NCBI RefSeq assembly: GCF_013362815.1
Contig: NZ_JABFVK010000070.1
Coordinates: 1-64,000, forward strand
Direction of reading: 5' to 3'
Length of the DNA stretch: 64,000 nt
Source of the DNA: Hamadaea sp.
GTDB lineage: Bacteria; Actinomycetota; Actinomycetes; Mycobacteriales; Micromonosporaceae
Shown: positions 17,813 to 27,727 of the stretch, one piece after another
Layout: each line of letters opens with the position of its first letter
Position numbering within the stretch: position 1 is the first letter of the stretch
The notes under the pieces: model-generated
The model's database searches: none
Told to the model about the DNA's origin: nothing
Seen by the model: the letters and a program-made list of their open reading frames with translations, nothing else
Position numbers and translations under genes: made by a program

Positions 17813-18430
17813 GTGACTGCGGCCCCAGCTATCGCCAAGAGCGGGATCCACTCGTTGACCAGACCCAACATGGTCAGCGTAGGGACCATCGTCTGGCTCT
17901 CGAGTGAACTGATGTTCTTCGCGGCGCTGTTCGCGATGTACTTCTCCATCCGCGCGGCGGACTACAGCCAGTGGGAACACCACTTCCCGGAGTTGAAGTT
18001 CGGGTACGCCCTGACCTTCACGCTGATCCTCGTTGCGTCATCGGTGACCTGCCAGATGGGCGTCTTCGCCGCCGAGCGCGGCGACGTGTACGGCCTCCGG
18101 CGCTGGTTCACGCTGACGTTCCTGATGGGCCTGGTGTTCGTGCTCGGGCAGGCGAACGAGTACCGCAACCTGGTGCACGAAGGCATCAAGATCAACGGCG
18201 ACGGCTACGGCTCGATGTTCTACCTCACGACGGGGTTCCACGGGCTGCACGTCATCGGCGGTCTGCTCGCCTTCATCATCTACATGATCCGCACCACCCT
18301 GGGCCGGTTCACCCCGGCGCAGGCGACCTCGGCCATCGTCGTGTCGTACTACTGGCACTTCGTCGACGTCGTGTGGATCGCCCTCTTCTTCATGATCTAC
18401 ATCCTCGAGCGCCTGGCCGGGCTCGGATGA
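17813..18430 (+). CDS. ctaE: Cytochrome c oxidase subunit III (CtaE)
   Basis: This 205-residue protein has five TM helices and the typical start [35 protein letters not shown]. Conserved lipid- and proton-path residues such as Glu in [12 protein letters not shown] and the motif FHGLHVIGG are present. Subunit III stabilises the aa3 oxidase. I chose the GTG at 17813; a GATAAT/TAATAA box at 17798-17806 is a candidate -10 just upstream. It heads the ctaE-qcrC-qcrA-qcrB operon, the standard actinobacterial arrangement. Confidence 0.95.
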   Translation: MTAAPAIAKSGIHSLTRPNMVSVGTIVWLSSELMFFAALFAMYFSIRAADYSQWEHHFPELKFGYALTFTLILVASSVTCQMGVFAAERGDVYGLRRWFTLTFLMGLVFVLGQANEYRNLVHEGIKINGDGYGSMFYLTTGFHGLHVIGGLLAFIIYMIRTTLGRFTPAQATSAIVVSYYWHFVDVVWIALFFMIYILERLAGLG

Positions 18431-18468
18431 CCCGGCGCTCGGCGGATGCCAAAGACGAAGGTATGGCC

Positions 18469-19317
18469 ATGACAACTGAACCCGGCAAGGGCGGCGGACT
18501 CACCGCCCGCATGCGGCGGCTGGCGGCGCCGCGCCGGCGGGGCAAGGTCGCACGGCGTACGGGTGCCACCATCCGCATGCTCGCGGCGCTGGTGCTCGCG
18601 GGCGGCCTCTACGTCGCCGTCGCGCCGGCCACGCAGGCGGCCGACGCCGCGACGCTGTCCCGCTCGGCTGAGGACGGCAAGGCGCTGTTCGACCAGAACT
18701 GCATCACGTGCCACGGTCGCAACGCCCAGGGTGTGGACGGCAAGGGCCCGAGCCTGATCGGCGTCGGGTCGGCGTCGGTCGAGTTCCAGGTGACCAGCGG
18801 CCGGATGCCGGCGGCTCGCCAGGAGGCCCAGATCCCGCGTAAGCGGACGTTCTGGGACGGCGAGGAGCTGCAGCAGAACGCCGAGTCGCTCGGGCAGTAC
18901 ATCCAGGAGCTCGGCGGCGGGCCGCAGCTGCCGGCGAACGTCGACCCGAGCCAGGCCGACATCGCCAAGGGCGGCGAGCTGTTCCGGGTCAACTGCGCCT
19001 CGTGCCACGCCTTCTCGGCTGGCGGCGGCGCGCTGTCGTCCGGCAAGTACGCCCCGACGCTCGAGCCGGCCACCGACCGCCAGATCTACGCGGCGATGCT
19101 GACCGGCCCGCAGAACATGCCGGTCTTCGGTGACAACCAGCTCAGCCCGCAGGAGAAGCTGGACATCATCGCGTACGTGCAGGGCATGAAGAGCGACCAG
19201 GACCCGGGCGGCTGGGGCCTCGGCCGGTTCGGCCCGGTCACCGAGGGTCTGGCCATCTTCCTGGTGGGCATCGTCGCACTGGTCTTCGCCACCCTCTGGA
19301 TTGCGGGGAAGTCATGA
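18469..19317 (+). CDS. qcrC: Cytochrome bc1 complex dihaem cytochrome c subunit (QcrC)
   Basis: This subunit of about 282 residues passes electrons from the Rieske centre to oxidase subunit II without a soluble cytochrome c. It has an N-terminal membrane/signal helix (about 36-56), two haem-binding CxxCH motifs (CITCHG at about 78 and CASCHA at about 176) and a C-terminal TM anchor. ATG 18469 has GAAGG 7 nt upstream. An alternative ATG at 18427 overlaps the ctaE stop (ATGA) and would add 14 residues. The gene overlaps qcrA by 4 bp. Confidence 0.94.
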   Translation: MTTEPGKGGGLTARMRRLAAPRRRGKVARRTGATIRMLAALVLAGGLYVAVAPATQAADAATLSRSAEDGKALFDQNCITCHGRNAQGVDGKGPSLIGVGSASVEFQVTSGRMPAARQEAQIPRKRTFWDGEELQQNAESLGQYIQELGGGPQLPANVDPSQADIAKGGELFRVNCASCHAFSAGGGALSSGKYAPTLEPATDRQIYAAMLTGPQNMPVFGDNQLSPQEKLDIIAYVQGMKSDQDPGGWGLGRFGPVTEGLAIFLVGIVALVFATLWIAGKS

Positions 19318-20453
19318 GCACCCACGAGACCACGGAGGTCCCGGACGGCGCGAAGGCCGTCGACCCGACGGACCCCAACCTCACCTACCGCGAGGTCCTC
19401 GAAGAGGGCCTGCGGCGGGACGAGATCGAGATCGTGCACTACGAGCCGCAGTTCCCGGTTCCGGGGACCAAGGCTGAGAAGCGGGTCGAGCGCCTCGTCG
19501 CGTTCCTGCTGCTGCTCTGCGGTCTCGCCGCGATCGCGTTCGTCGTGATCTACGTGTCCCCGCTGGGCCAGCCGGAGGAGTACCACTTCGGCTCGAACAA
19601 CTGGGACTGGTTCACGCCGCTGCTCGGCTTCACGCTGGGCCTGTCCCTCTTCGGGATCGGCATGGCGATCCTCGTCTACGGCAAGAAGCTGCTGCCCCAC
19701 GAGATCGCGGTCCAGCAACGGCACAACGACCCGTCGTCGCCGGACGACCGGGCGCTGGCCGCGGGCACGCTCGGCTTCATCGGCAGCGAGTTCAACATCC
19801 AGCGCCGCCCGCTCATCAAGGGCGCGCTCGGCCTGGGTGGTCTCGGCCTCGGCGCGGCCGCCGTGGTCGTGCCGGTCGGCATGCTGCTGAAGGACCCGCA
19901 CAAGGGCGACCCGGGTGGTCACGACCCGTACATGACGACCGGGTGGAACCCCGAGGCCTTCAACAACGGCAAGCCGGTGCGCATGGTCCGCGAGGATCAC
20001 ACGCCGGTACGCCCGGAGGACGTCAGCACGGGCGGTCAGATGACGGTGTTCCCGGACGTGCCGGGCGGCACGACCAACGAGCACGCCGACTCCCCGGTCC
20101 TGCTCATCCACCTGCGTGACGAAGATGCGCAGACGTTGCGCGACAACCTCCACAAGTACCCCGTCAACGCCATGGACGGCGGGTCCATGTGGAACAACTT
20201 CGTGGCGTACTCGAAGATCTGCACGCACGCCGGCTGCCCGGCCAGCCTCTACGAGCAGCAGACCAACCGGCTGCTCTGCCCGTGCCACCAGTCGCAGTTC
20301 CTCATCACCGACAACGCCAAGCCGATCTTCGGCCCGGCCGCCCGCCGGCTGCCGATGCTGGCCATCGGGGTCGACGATGAGGGCTTCCTGGTCGCGCGGC
20401 GTGACTTCGACGTCTCCGTCGGGCCGGCGTACTGGGAGAGGCCATCCAAATGA
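19314..20453 (+). CDS. qcrA: Cytochrome bc1 complex Rieske iron-sulfur subunit (QcrA)
   Basis: This 379-residue subunit has the long actinobacterial N-terminal region with three TM helices (about 60-82, 101-122 and 170-192) and a C-terminal Rieske domain. The [2Fe-2S] ligands are Cys 303 and His 305 (CTHAGC), Cys 322 and His 325 (CPCH), with Cys 308 and Cys 324 placed for the stabilising disulfide. It overlaps qcrC and qcrB by 4 bp each, so translation is coupled. Confidence 0.96.
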   Translation: MSTHETTEVPDGAKAVDPTDPNLTYREVLEEGLRRDEIEIVHYEPQFPVPGTKAEKRVERLVAFLLLLCGLAAIAFVVIYVSPLGQPEEYHFGSNNWDWFTPLLGFTLGLSLFGIGMAILVYGKKLLPHEIAVQQRHNDPSSPDDRALAAGTLGFIGSEFNIQRRPLIKGALGLGGLGLGAAAVVVPVGMLLKDPHKGDPGGHDPYMTTGWNPEAFNNGKPVRMVREDHTPVRPEDVSTGGQMTVFPDVPGGTTNEHADSPVLLIHLRDEDAQTLRDNLHKYPVNAMDGGSMWNNFVAYSKICTHAGCPASLYEQQTNRLLCPCHQSQFLITDNAKPIFGPAARRLPMLAIGVDDEGFLVARRDFDVSVGPAYWERPSK

Positions 20454-22051
20454 AGCGACGCAAAGTAGACCTCAAGGCCCTTCCGGGCGCGACGGCCAAC
20501 GCCGTCGACGAACGGTTCAAGGTCGCCCGTCCGCTGCGGGGAATCCTCAACAAGGTCTTCCCCGACCACTGGTCGTTCCTGCTGGGCGAGATCGCGTTGT
20601 TCTCGTTCATCGTCCTGCTGCTGACCGGCACGTTCATGGCCCTGTTCTTCGACCCGTCGATGACCGAGGTCAAGTACGACGGGTCCTACACGCCGCTGCG
20701 CGGCCAGGAGATGTCCCACGCGTACGCCTCGTCGCTGGACCTGTCCTTCGACGTGCGCGGTGGTCTCGTCGTCCGGCAGATGCACCACTGGGCGGCGCTG
20801 CTGTTCGTGGCGGCCATCATCGTCCACATGTTCCGGATCTTCTTCACCGGCGCCTACCGCAAGCCGCGTGAGACGAACTGGATCATCGGTCTGCTGCTGT
20901 TCTGGCTGGCGTTCCTGGAGGGCTTCGCCGGCTACTCGCTGCCGGACGACGCGCTGTCCGGCACCGGTCTGCGGATCGCGACCGGCATCATGCTCTCCAT
21001 CCCGGTGATCGGCACCTGGGTCACCAGCTCGCTGTTCGGCGGGGAGTTCCCGGGGCATGTGATCTTGGACCGGCTGTACATCGTGCACGTGTTCCTGATC
21101 CCGCTGGTACTGCTGGCGCTGATCACGATCCACATCACGCTGGTCTTCATCCAGAAGCACACGCAGTGGCCGGGACCGGGCCGGACGAACAGCAACGTCG
21201 TCGGCGAGCGGTTCTTCCCGCGGTACGTGATGAAGCAGGCCGGCTTCTTCATGCTGGTCTTCGCGGTCATCGCGGCGATGGGCGGTCTCTTCCAGATCAA
21301 CCCGATCTGGTTGTTCGGGCCCTACCGTGCGGCGGTCGTCTCGGCCGGCAGCCAGCCCGACTGGTACGTCATGTTCCTCGACGGCTCGACCCGGTTGATG
21401 CCCGCCTGGGAGCTGACCTTCTCGATCGCCGGTCATCAGTACATGATCCCCGGCATCTTCTGGCCGACGGTCGTGCTGCCCGGCATCCTGACGGTCCTGC
21501 CGATGGCGTGGCCGTTCATCGAGGCGCGCAAGAACAAGGACAAGTCGATCCACAACCTGGCGCAGCGGCCGCGAGACGTCCCGCAGCGTACGGCGCTGGG
21601 TGCGATGGCGGTCTCGTTCTACATCGTCCTGCTCATCTCCGGTGGCAACGACATCATCGCGGACAAGTTCCACATCAGCCTGAACGCGATGACGTGGGCC
21701 GGCCGGATCGGGCTGCTCGTGATCCCGCCGCTGGCGTACTACATCACTCACCGCATCGCGCTGGGCCTGCAGCAGCACGACCGGGAGGTGCTGGCGCACG
21801 GTGTCGAGACCGGCATCATCAAGCGCTTGCCCAACGGGGCGTTCGTCGAGATCCACCAGCCGCTGGCCCCGGTGGACGACCACGGGCACCCGGAGGAGCT
21901 GCCGTACGTCAACTGGACGGTGCCGAAGAAGATGAACCGGCTCGGGGCGCTCGGCCCGGCGATCCGGGGCTTCTTCAAGCCGATCGAGGTGCCGGTCAAG
22001 CCGCAGCTTCCGCCGGCTCCCGAGAAGGAGCGCGAGAAGACCAGCGTCTGA
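20450..22051 (+). CDS. qcrB: Cytochrome bc1 complex cytochrome b subunit (QcrB)
   Basis: This 533-residue integral membrane subunit holds the two b haems and the quinol sites. Haem-ligand His residues are visible in [24 protein letters not shown] (about 104-127) and in the fourth helix region [31 protein letters not shown] (about 205-235). The protein keeps the long C-terminal cytoplasmic tail of actinobacterial QcrB (about 425-533), ending in a Pro/Lys/Glu-rich stretch. A strong terminator follows 17 nt after the stop. Confidence 0.96.
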   Translation: MKRRKVDLKALPGATANAVDERFKVARPLRGILNKVFPDHWSFLLGEIALFSFIVLLLTGTFMALFFDPSMTEVKYDGSYTPLRGQEMSHAYASSLDLSFDVRGGLVVRQMHHWAALLFVAAIIVHMFRIFFTGAYRKPRETNWIIGLLLFWLAFLEGFAGYSLPDDALSGTGLRIATGIMLSIPVIGTWVTSSLFGGEFPGHVILDRLYIVHVFLIPLVLLALITIHITLVFIQKHTQWPGPGRTNSNVVGERFFPRYVMKQAGFFMLVFAVIAAMGGLFQINPIWLFGPYRAAVVSAGSQPDWYVMFLDGSTRLMPAWELTFSIAGHQYMIPGIFWPTVVLPGILTVLPMAWPFIEARKNKDKSIHNLAQRPRDVPQRTALGAMAVSFYIVLLISGGNDIIADKFHISLNAMTWAGRIGLLVIPPLAYYITHRIALGLQQHDREVLAHGVETGIIKRLPNGAFVEIHQPLAPVDDHGHPEELPYVNWTVPKKMNRLGALGPAIRGFFKPIEVPVKPQLPPAPEKEREKTSV

Positions 22052-22067
22052 TCGCCGGTACGCATCA

Positions 22068-22098
22068 CGAGGCCCCCGCCGATTCGGCGGGGGCCTCG
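22068..22098 (+). terminator. Terminator of the ctaE-qcrCAB operon
   Basis: A perfect 13-bp stem, CGAGGCCCCCGCC (22068-22080) with its complement (22086-22098), closes a 5-nt loop. It begins 17 nt after the qcrB stop. Confidence 0.88.
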
Positions 22099-22206
22099 CT
22101 CATTCTGTACGACGCCGAACCCCACGCGTCCCGCAGATTCGGAAGTATGCCGCTAGATCATGCTCAATACTGCTAAGGGCAAGCAAATCGGCGTAGGGGG
22201 GATCTC

Positions 22207-23781
22207 ATGAGTCAAGCAGCCGGACCGACGGGGGCAGCGCCGCCGCGGCAGTCGGTCGTCCTCGCCGCGCTGATCCTGGTGGCCGCCGTCGCAAACCTCA
22301 ACCTGGCCGTCGCGAACGTCGCACTACCGGACATCGGCCGCGCCTTCGACTCGTCCCAGACGATGCTGAATCTCATCGCGGTCGCGTACTCGCTCGGGTT
22401 GGCCTGTTCCGTGATCTATCTCGGGGCGGTAGGCGACCGGCACGGCCGCAAGATGATGCTTGTCCTCGGCATTGTGCTGTCAGTTCCGGCGTGCCTCCTC
22501 GCGGCGTACGCGCCGAACGACACGGTGCTGATGCTCGCGCGGTTGCTCGGTGGTCTGTCGGCCGGCATGGCATACCCCACGACGTTGGCGCTGATCACCG
22601 CGCTGTGGTCGGGACCCGGTCGGACACGCTCCATTGCGCTCTGGTCGGCGATCGGCGGTGCCATCGCCGCATTGGGCCCATTGGCGGCCGGCGTCCTGCT
22701 CGAGAGCTTCTGGTGGGGCTCGGTCTTCCTGCTGACCCTGCCGCTCGCGGCTGTCGCGCTGATCATGGCGCTGATGGTCGTGCCGTCGCACGTGAACGAG
22801 ACCACCGAACCGGTGGACAATCTCGGCGGGATCTTGTCCATCGCCCTGGTCGGGGCGGTGATCCTGGGCATCAACTTCTCGCCGGTGCCGGGTGCCGGGA
22901 CGATCGTCGTCAGCATGGCGATCATCGCGGTAGCAGCTGGTATCGCCTTCCTGCTGCGCGAACGACGTGCCAGAAATCCGCTCTACGATCTGCGCGTGGC
23001 TTCGCGGCGCATCTTCTGGGTCGCGGCTTGCGCCGGCATCATCGTCTTCGGGTCGCTGATGGGTGCCATGTTCATCGGCCAGCAGTTCCTGCAGAACGTG
23101 CTCGCATACTCCACGGTGGAGGCAGGTGCCGCCATCTTGCCCGCCGCGGTTCTCATGGTGCTCATCGCTCCCCGGTCGGCCAAGCTCGTCGAAACCCGCG
23201 GCGCGCGCTTCACCCTGCTGGTCGGGTACGCCTTCGTCCTCCTGGGCTTCCTCACGATGCTTCTGCTGTGGAAGGAGGGAGTGCCGTACTGGAAGGTCGG
23301 GCTCGCGTACGCCCTGGTCGGCGCCGGCGTCGGTTTCGCCGGCACACCCGCGTCGCATTCGCTGACCGGAGCCGTTCCAGTGACGCGGGCCGGAATGGCG
23401 TCGGGCACGGCCGATCTGCAGCGCGACCTCGGCGGTGCGATCATGCAGTCGATCTTCGGCGCTCTCTTGACCGCGGGCTACGCATCGGCCGCTTCAGCCA
23501 CGCTGACGACTTCGCCGAACGATGACGTGTCGAGTGCGGTGCAGTCGCAGCTGACGAAGTCGTTCTCCAGCGCAGCCGCCACGGCGCAGCAGTACCCGGA
23601 GTACCAGCAGCAGATCATCGCCGGCGCGAAAGCGGCCTTCTTGCAGGGCGATCAATGGGCGTACCTGGCGGGGATCGTCGCCGTGCTCATCGGCGCGGCG
23701 CTGGTCGCGGTCTATTTCCCCAAGCCGGCCCGCGAACGCGAGCTACTGGCTGAATATCACGCGCTCGACGAGCGCGGCTGA
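22207..23781 (+). CDS. MFS transporter, DHA2/EmrB-like
   Basis: This 524-residue membrane protein has about 14 hydrophobic segments, the TM1 motif LNLAVANVALPDIGRAF and motif A GAVGDRHGRKMML between TM2 and TM3. The last loop before TM14 is long and Gln/Ser-rich (about 430-485). It probably exports a drug or metabolite by proton antiport; the substrate is unknown and no regulator gene is adjacent. GGGGGG lies 5 nt before the ATG. Its stop is 2 nt from the convergent cydB stop, so no terminator fits between them. Confidence 0.87.
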   Translation: MSQAAGPTGAAPPRQSVVLAALILVAAVANLNLAVANVALPDIGRAFDSSQTMLNLIAVAYSLGLACSVIYLGAVGDRHGRKMMLVLGIVLSVPACLLAAYAPNDTVLMLARLLGGLSAGMAYPTTLALITALWSGPGRTRSIALWSAIGGAIAALGPLAAGVLLESFWWGSVFLLTLPLAAVALIMALMVVPSHVNETTEPVDNLGGILSIALVGAVILGINFSPVPGAGTIVVSMAIIAVAAGIAFLLRERRARNPLYDLRVASRRIFWVAACAGIIVFGSLMGAMFIGQQFLQNVLAYSTVEAGAAILPAAVLMVLIAPRSAKLVETRGARFTLLVGYAFVLLGFLTMLLLWKEGVPYWKVGLAYALVGAGVGFAGTPASHSLTGAVPVTRAGMASGTADLQRDLGGAIMQSIFGALLTAGYASAASATLTTSPNDDVSSAVQSQLTKSFSSAAATAQQYPEYQQQIIAGAKAAFLQGDQWAYLAGIVAVLIGAALVAVYFPKPARERELLAEYHALDERG

Positions 23782-23783
23782 AG

Positions 23784-24794
23784 TCACTCCTCGGTCGGGT
23801 CTTCGAATTCGGCGCGGCTGAGCCGCCGTCGAAAGGCGTGATAGCTCCACGCCTGGTATGCCGCGACGACCGGGAACAGCACGACGAAGATGACGGTCAT
23901 CAGTTTGAGGCTGTAGCTGCCCGACGCCGTGTTCGAAATGGTCAGGTCGGTGGCGGCGCCGTTGGTGGAGACCATCACCCGGGGGAACAGCTCGGTGAAG
24001 ATCGCGACGACGGTGCTGGCCATCACGAACGTCGTCACCGTGAACGCCCAGCCGTCCCGGCCTTCGCCGATGAGCCAGACCGCCCCGAGGACGGCCAGGA
24101 TCGCGGCGACCTCCACCAGGTTGAGCAGTACGCCCTTGTCCGCCACGACGTGGGTCCAGATCGCGAAGACGGTCACGATCACGGCGGTCACCGGCGCCGC
24201 TCGGCGGGCCAGGCGCCGGGCCCGATCGCGTACCTCACCGGTGGTCTTCAGCGCGATGAACGTCGCGCCGTGGAGTACGCAGATCGACAGCAGCGTGATC
24301 CCCACCCACAGGGCATACGGCTGGAGCAGGTCCCAGAAGTTTCCGGTGTATTCCTGGTCGGCGCCGATGGGCAGCCCGTTGAGCAGGTCGCCGAGCGCCA
24401 CCCCGATGAGGAAGGGCGCGACGATGCTGCCGATCATGAGCAGGATGCTCCAGGTGTGGCGCCAGCGGGTGCTCTCGTCGCGCCCGCGGAACTCGAAGGC
24501 GACGCCGCGCAGGATGAGCGCGACGAGCACCAGAGCCAGCGCGAGGTAGAGCGCGGAGAACATGGTCGCGTACCAGCCGGGGAAGGCGGCGAACATCGCA
24601 GCGCCCGCTACGACGAGCCAGACTTCGTTGCCGTCCCACAATGGACCGATCGTGCTGATGATCGTCATCCGGTCCGGCTCGTCCCGGGCCAGGTGACGAT
24701 GCAGGATGCCGACGCCGAAGTCGAATCCCTCCAGCACGAAGAATCCGGTCCAGAGGACGGCGATGAGGATGAACCACACGTTGACCAGGCTCAT
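23784..24794 (-). CDS. cydB: Cytochrome bd quinol oxidase subunit II (CydB)
   Basis: This 336-residue membrane subunit has the family opening WFILIAVLWTGFFVLEGFDFGVGIL with the conserved acidic residues in the first helix, and GPLWDGNEVWLVVAGAAMFAAFPGWYATMFSALYLAL (about 50-86). With CydA it oxidises quinol and reduces oxygen at high affinity without pumping protons. It follows cydA with a 24-nt gap made entirely of a tandem duplication that carries its ribosome site (see 24790-24823). No cydD/cydC assembly genes follow. Confidence 0.94.
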   Translation of the reverse strand: MSLVNVWFILIAVLWTGFFVLEGFDFGVGILHRHLARDEPDRMTIISTIGPLWDGNEVWLVVAGAAMFAAFPGWYATMFSALYLALALVLVALILRGVAFEFRGRDESTRWRHTWSILLMIGSIVAPFLIGVALGDLLNGLPIGADQEYTGNFWDLLQPYALWVGITLLSICVLHGATFIALKTTGEVRDRARRLARRAAPVTAVIVTVFAIWTHVVADKGVLLNLVEVAAILAVLGAVWLIGEGRDGWAFTVTTFVMASTVVAIFTELFPRVMVSTNGAATDLTISNTASGSYSLKLMTVIFVVLFPVVAAYQAWSYHAFRRRLSRAEFEDPTEE

Positions 24795-24823
24795 GGCTGC
24801 CTCACTCTCATGGCTGCCTCACT
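24790..24823 (-). repeat. 17-bp tandem duplication of the cydB ribosome site and start
   Basis: Two perfect copies (24790-24806 and 24807-24823) read AGTGAGGCAGCCATGAG on the minus strand. Each copy carries GAGG and an ATG. The first ATG opens a six-codon reading frame whose TGA overlaps the true cydB ATG, and the upstream copy also supplies the cydA stop. Confidence 0.9.
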
Positions 24824-26210
24824 GAATGGCGGCGGGAATCGGTGGCTCGGCGGCCTCTTCGGTGGGCGCCGGTGGCAGCTCGCGGCGGGCGTACCGCATC
24901 ATCAGCACGACGTCGACGATGGCGAGCACCAGGTAGAGCAGGAAGAAGACGATCAGGCTGACGACGATCGCGCTCGTGCCCACGGACGGTGAGACGCCGT
25001 CGGCGGTCTTCATGATTCCTTGGACGAGCCACGGTTGCCGGCCGCTCTCGGTCAGCATCCAGCCGGCGGTGTTCATGATGATGGGCAGAAAGACCGCCCA
25101 GGTGGCTAGCCAGAGGAACCGGCGGGAGGTCTCCAGTTTGCCGCGGCGCATCTGCCACAGGCCCCACAGTGACAACAGGAGTATCAGCACCGCGGTGTAG
25201 GCCATGAGCCGCATCGACCAGTACTGGATGAACACGTTGGGCACATAATTGCCCGGCCCGTATTGCTGTTGGTACTGGGCGTTCACCTCGTTGAGCCCGA
25301 CGACCTGGCCGTTCCAATGATTGGTGGCCAGAAGCGACAACAGGTGCGGAAGCGCGATGATCTTCGTCGGTGTCTGGTCGTTGTTACCGCCACCGATCTG
25401 GAACACCGAGAAGGAGCAAGGCTGGCAAGTCTCCCACTGCGCCTCCGCGGCGGCGATCTTCATCGGCTGGTACCTGGCCTCGACGACGCCCAGCTCACTG
25501 CCCACGAACATCGCCAAGATCATCGTTGGCGCCAGGACGACGAGGGACAGTTTCGCCGACCGGGCGAAGACCTGACGATGCCGGCCTCGACGCAGTTGCC
25601 AGGCCGAGACCGCCAGCATGACGACGCATGCGGTGGCCAATGCGGCGAGCAGGACGTGTGTGTATCCCCATAGGAACACCGGGTTGGTCATTACCGCCCA
25701 GATGTCGTTGAGCTGGGGCCTGCCAGTGGTGGCGTTGTTGGTGTAGCCGACCGGATGTTGCATCCACGAGTTCGCGGCCAGGATGAACGCCGCCGACAAG
25801 GACGCGCCGACCGCGACCGCCCAGATCGCGGCCAGGTGGATACGCCGCGGTAGCCGGTCCCAGCCGAAGATCCACACGCCGAGGAAGGTGGCCTCGAGGA
25901 AGAACGCGGCGAGGCCCTCCATCGCCAGCGGCGCTCCGAAGACGTCGCCGACCAGCCGCGAGTACGCCGACCAGTTCATGCCGAACTGAAACTCCTGGAC
26001 CAGTCCCGTGACGACGCCGACGGCGATGTTGATCACGAGAAGCGTGCCGAAGAACCTCGTCAGCCGCCGATACTCGTCGTTTCCACGCCGATGCCACACG
26101 GTCTGCAGGATCGCGGTGAGGAAGGCCAATCCGATCGTCACCGGGACGAAGAGAAAGTGATAAATCGACGTCATCGCGAACTGGATCCGCGCGAGATCTA
26201 CGTTCGACAT
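24819..26210 (-). CDS. cydA: Cytochrome bd quinol oxidase subunit I (CydA)
   Basis: This 463-residue membrane subunit holds the haems of the bd oxidase. It opens NVDLARIQFAMTSIYHFLFVPVTIGLAFL with the conserved His at about 18, a haem ligand in the family. The length suggests the short Q-loop type common in Gram-positive bacteria. The ATG at 26210 gives the family's usual N-terminus, though the ribosome site is weak (GAGG 2 nt upstream). It lies divergent from the NDH-2 gene, with a 210-bp gap. Confidence 0.95.
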   Translation of the reverse strand: MSNVDLARIQFAMTSIYHFLFVPVTIGLAFLTAILQTVWHRRGNDEYRRLTRFFGTLLVINIAVGVVTGLVQEFQFGMNWSAYSRLVGDVFGAPLAMEGLAAFFLEATFLGVWIFGWDRLPRRIHLAAIWAVAVGASLSAAFILAANSWMQHPVGYTNNATTGRPQLNDIWAVMTNPVFLWGYTHVLLAALATACVVMLAVSAWQLRRGRHRQVFARSAKLSLVVLAPTMILAMFVGSELGVVEARYQPMKIAAAEAQWETCQPCSFSVFQIGGGNNDQTPTKIIALPHLLSLLATNHWNGQVVGLNEVNAQYQQQYGPGNYVPNVFIQYWSMRLMAYTAVLILLLSLWGLWQMRRGKLETSRRFLWLATWAVFLPIIMNTAGWMLTESGRQPWLVQGIMKTADGVSPSVGTSAIVVSLIVFFLLYLVLAIVDVVLMMRYARRELPPAPTEEAAEPPIPAAIQ

Positions 26211-26420
26211 CGCCTCAGTATCGCCGCGCAAACCCGGATAAGCGGTGTGAATGCCAAGTTCTACCCCGCTGCTAGCCCTGGAGGCGTGCGGCCGAGCCTC
26301 GTGCATCAGGCGCGTCTCGCGGTCTGCGGAGGAAACTTCGCATATTCACTTTCGGCTGCGTAGGTGGGCCGGGCCTGGGAAGAATGGTCGGGGTCGCACC
26401 ACCCGAGCATGGGAAAAGTC

Positions 26421-27722
26421 ATGGACACGAACGCCACGAGGGTTGTCATCGTCGGCGGCGGTCTCGCGGGAGTGGCCTGCGCCAAGCGGCTGGCCGATGA
26501 ACCCGGTTTCACCGTGGACCTCCTCGACAAGGCGGGTTACCACCAGTTCCAGCCATTGCTGTATCAAGTCGCAACGGCAGAACTGACATTCGAGGACATA
26601 CGGTTCGACCTCGCCCGGATCTTCCGGGACAAAGGCAACATCACCGTCCGCAAAGCCGAGGTGACGGCCATCGACGCCGCCGCCAGGACGGTCACGCTCG
26701 CCGGGGGCGAGACCCTCGCCGCGGACGTCATCGTGCTCGCCGCCGGCGCTCAGCCGAACTTCTTCAACACGCCCGGTGCGGCCGAGCACGCGTATCCGCT
26801 GTACAGCGTGGAGGACGCTCGGCGCGTACGCGGTCGGATCGTGCAGTTGTACGAAGAGGCGGCCCACCGGCCCGAGGTGGCCGACACCGGAGCGCTGACG
26901 TTCGTAGTGGTGGGCGGCGGCCCGACCGGAGTGGAGACGGCCGGCGCTCTCGCCGAACTCATCCACAATGTCATGCCGCACGTCTATCCGGATCTTCCGC
27001 TGGGCGGGGCTCAGGTGATCCTGGTGGACCTCGGCCATACCTTGCTCTCGGGTTTCTCGCCGGAAGCGGGAGAGTACGCCGCCAAGCAACTGCAGCGCCG
27101 GGGCGTACAGCTGCGGCTCGGCGTCGCGGTCAAGGAGGTCGGCGCGGATCATGTGACACTGGGTGACGGTACGACGCTCAATACCCGGCTGCTGGTGTGG
27201 GGCGGCGGCGAGAAGGCCGCCGACATCGCAACCGACGCCGGTCTACCGGTGGGCCGGGGTGGCCGCATCGACGTGCAGCCGGACCTGACAGTGCCCGGAT
27301 ATCCCGACCTGTACGCGCTGGGCGACATCGCCAACATCCCGTTCGGCGACGAGCCGGCGCTGCCGCAGCTGGGTAGCGTCGCTCAGCAGGCCGGACGGTG
27401 GGCGGCGGACAACATCATCGCTCGGAGCCGGGGCGAAGCGCCCACTCCGTTCCACTACCGCGACAAAGGCATCATGGCGATGATCGGCCGCAAGGCCGCC
27501 GTCGCTGAGGTCGGATCGCACCGGCACGAGATCCACGGCCGGTTCGCGTTCGCCGCCTGGCTCGGGGTGCACGCCGAGCTACTCGGCAACACCGGTGCCG
27601 AACTCAAGGCATTCGTCGCGTGGGCCGAGGAGTTCTACCTGCGGCCTCACCATCGTTCTGCGGCGCTGCTGGAGCCGTCCCGCATCGACATGCCCCGCAT
27701 CGACTGGGAGAAGAAGGACTGA
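26421..27722 (+). CDS. Type II NADH dehydrogenase-like FAD oxidoreductase (NDH-2)
   Basis: This 433-residue flavoprotein has two dinucleotide folds: VVIVGGGLAGVACAKRL (FAD, about 8-24) and FVVVGGGPTGVETAGALAEL (NAD(P)H, about 160-179), then the FAD-binding LYALGDIANI (about 296-305). The C-terminal region (about 365-433) has the amphipathic helix pattern of membrane-bound NDH-2. It would feed electrons from NADH to menaquinone without pumping protons. It heads a run of six rightward genes and lies divergent to the bd oxidase, which suggests a paired non-proton-pumping respiratory branch. Confidence 0.87.
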   Translation: MDTNATRVVIVGGGLAGVACAKRLADEPGFTVDLLDKAGYHQFQPLLYQVATAELTFEDIRFDLARIFRDKGNITVRKAEVTAIDAAARTVTLAGGETLAADVIVLAAGAQPNFFNTPGAAEHAYPLYSVEDARRVRGRIVQLYEEAAHRPEVADTGALTFVVVGGGPTGVETAGALAELIHNVMPHVYPDLPLGGAQVILVDLGHTLLSGFSPEAGEYAAKQLQRRGVQLRLGVAVKEVGADHVTLGDGTTLNTRLLVWGGGEKAADIATDAGLPVGRGGRIDVQPDLTVPGYPDLYALGDIANIPFGDEPALPQLGSVAQQAGRWAADNIIARSRGEAPTPFHYRDKGIMAMIGRKAAVAEVGSHRHEIHGRFAFAAWLGVHAELLGNTGAELKAFVAWAEEFYLRPHHRSAALLEPSRIDMPRIDWEKKD

Positions 27723-27727
27723 TCGCC

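Noticed and set aside
20249-21889. Long minus-strand open frame opposite qcrA/qcrB
   Set aside because: Charge-rich, low-complexity shadow frame; QcrB and QcrA are certain on the other strand.
26211-26420. Rex operator for cydAB
   Set aside because: A TGTGAA half-site occurs near 26247 but the inverted partner is absent, so I do not call a Rex box.
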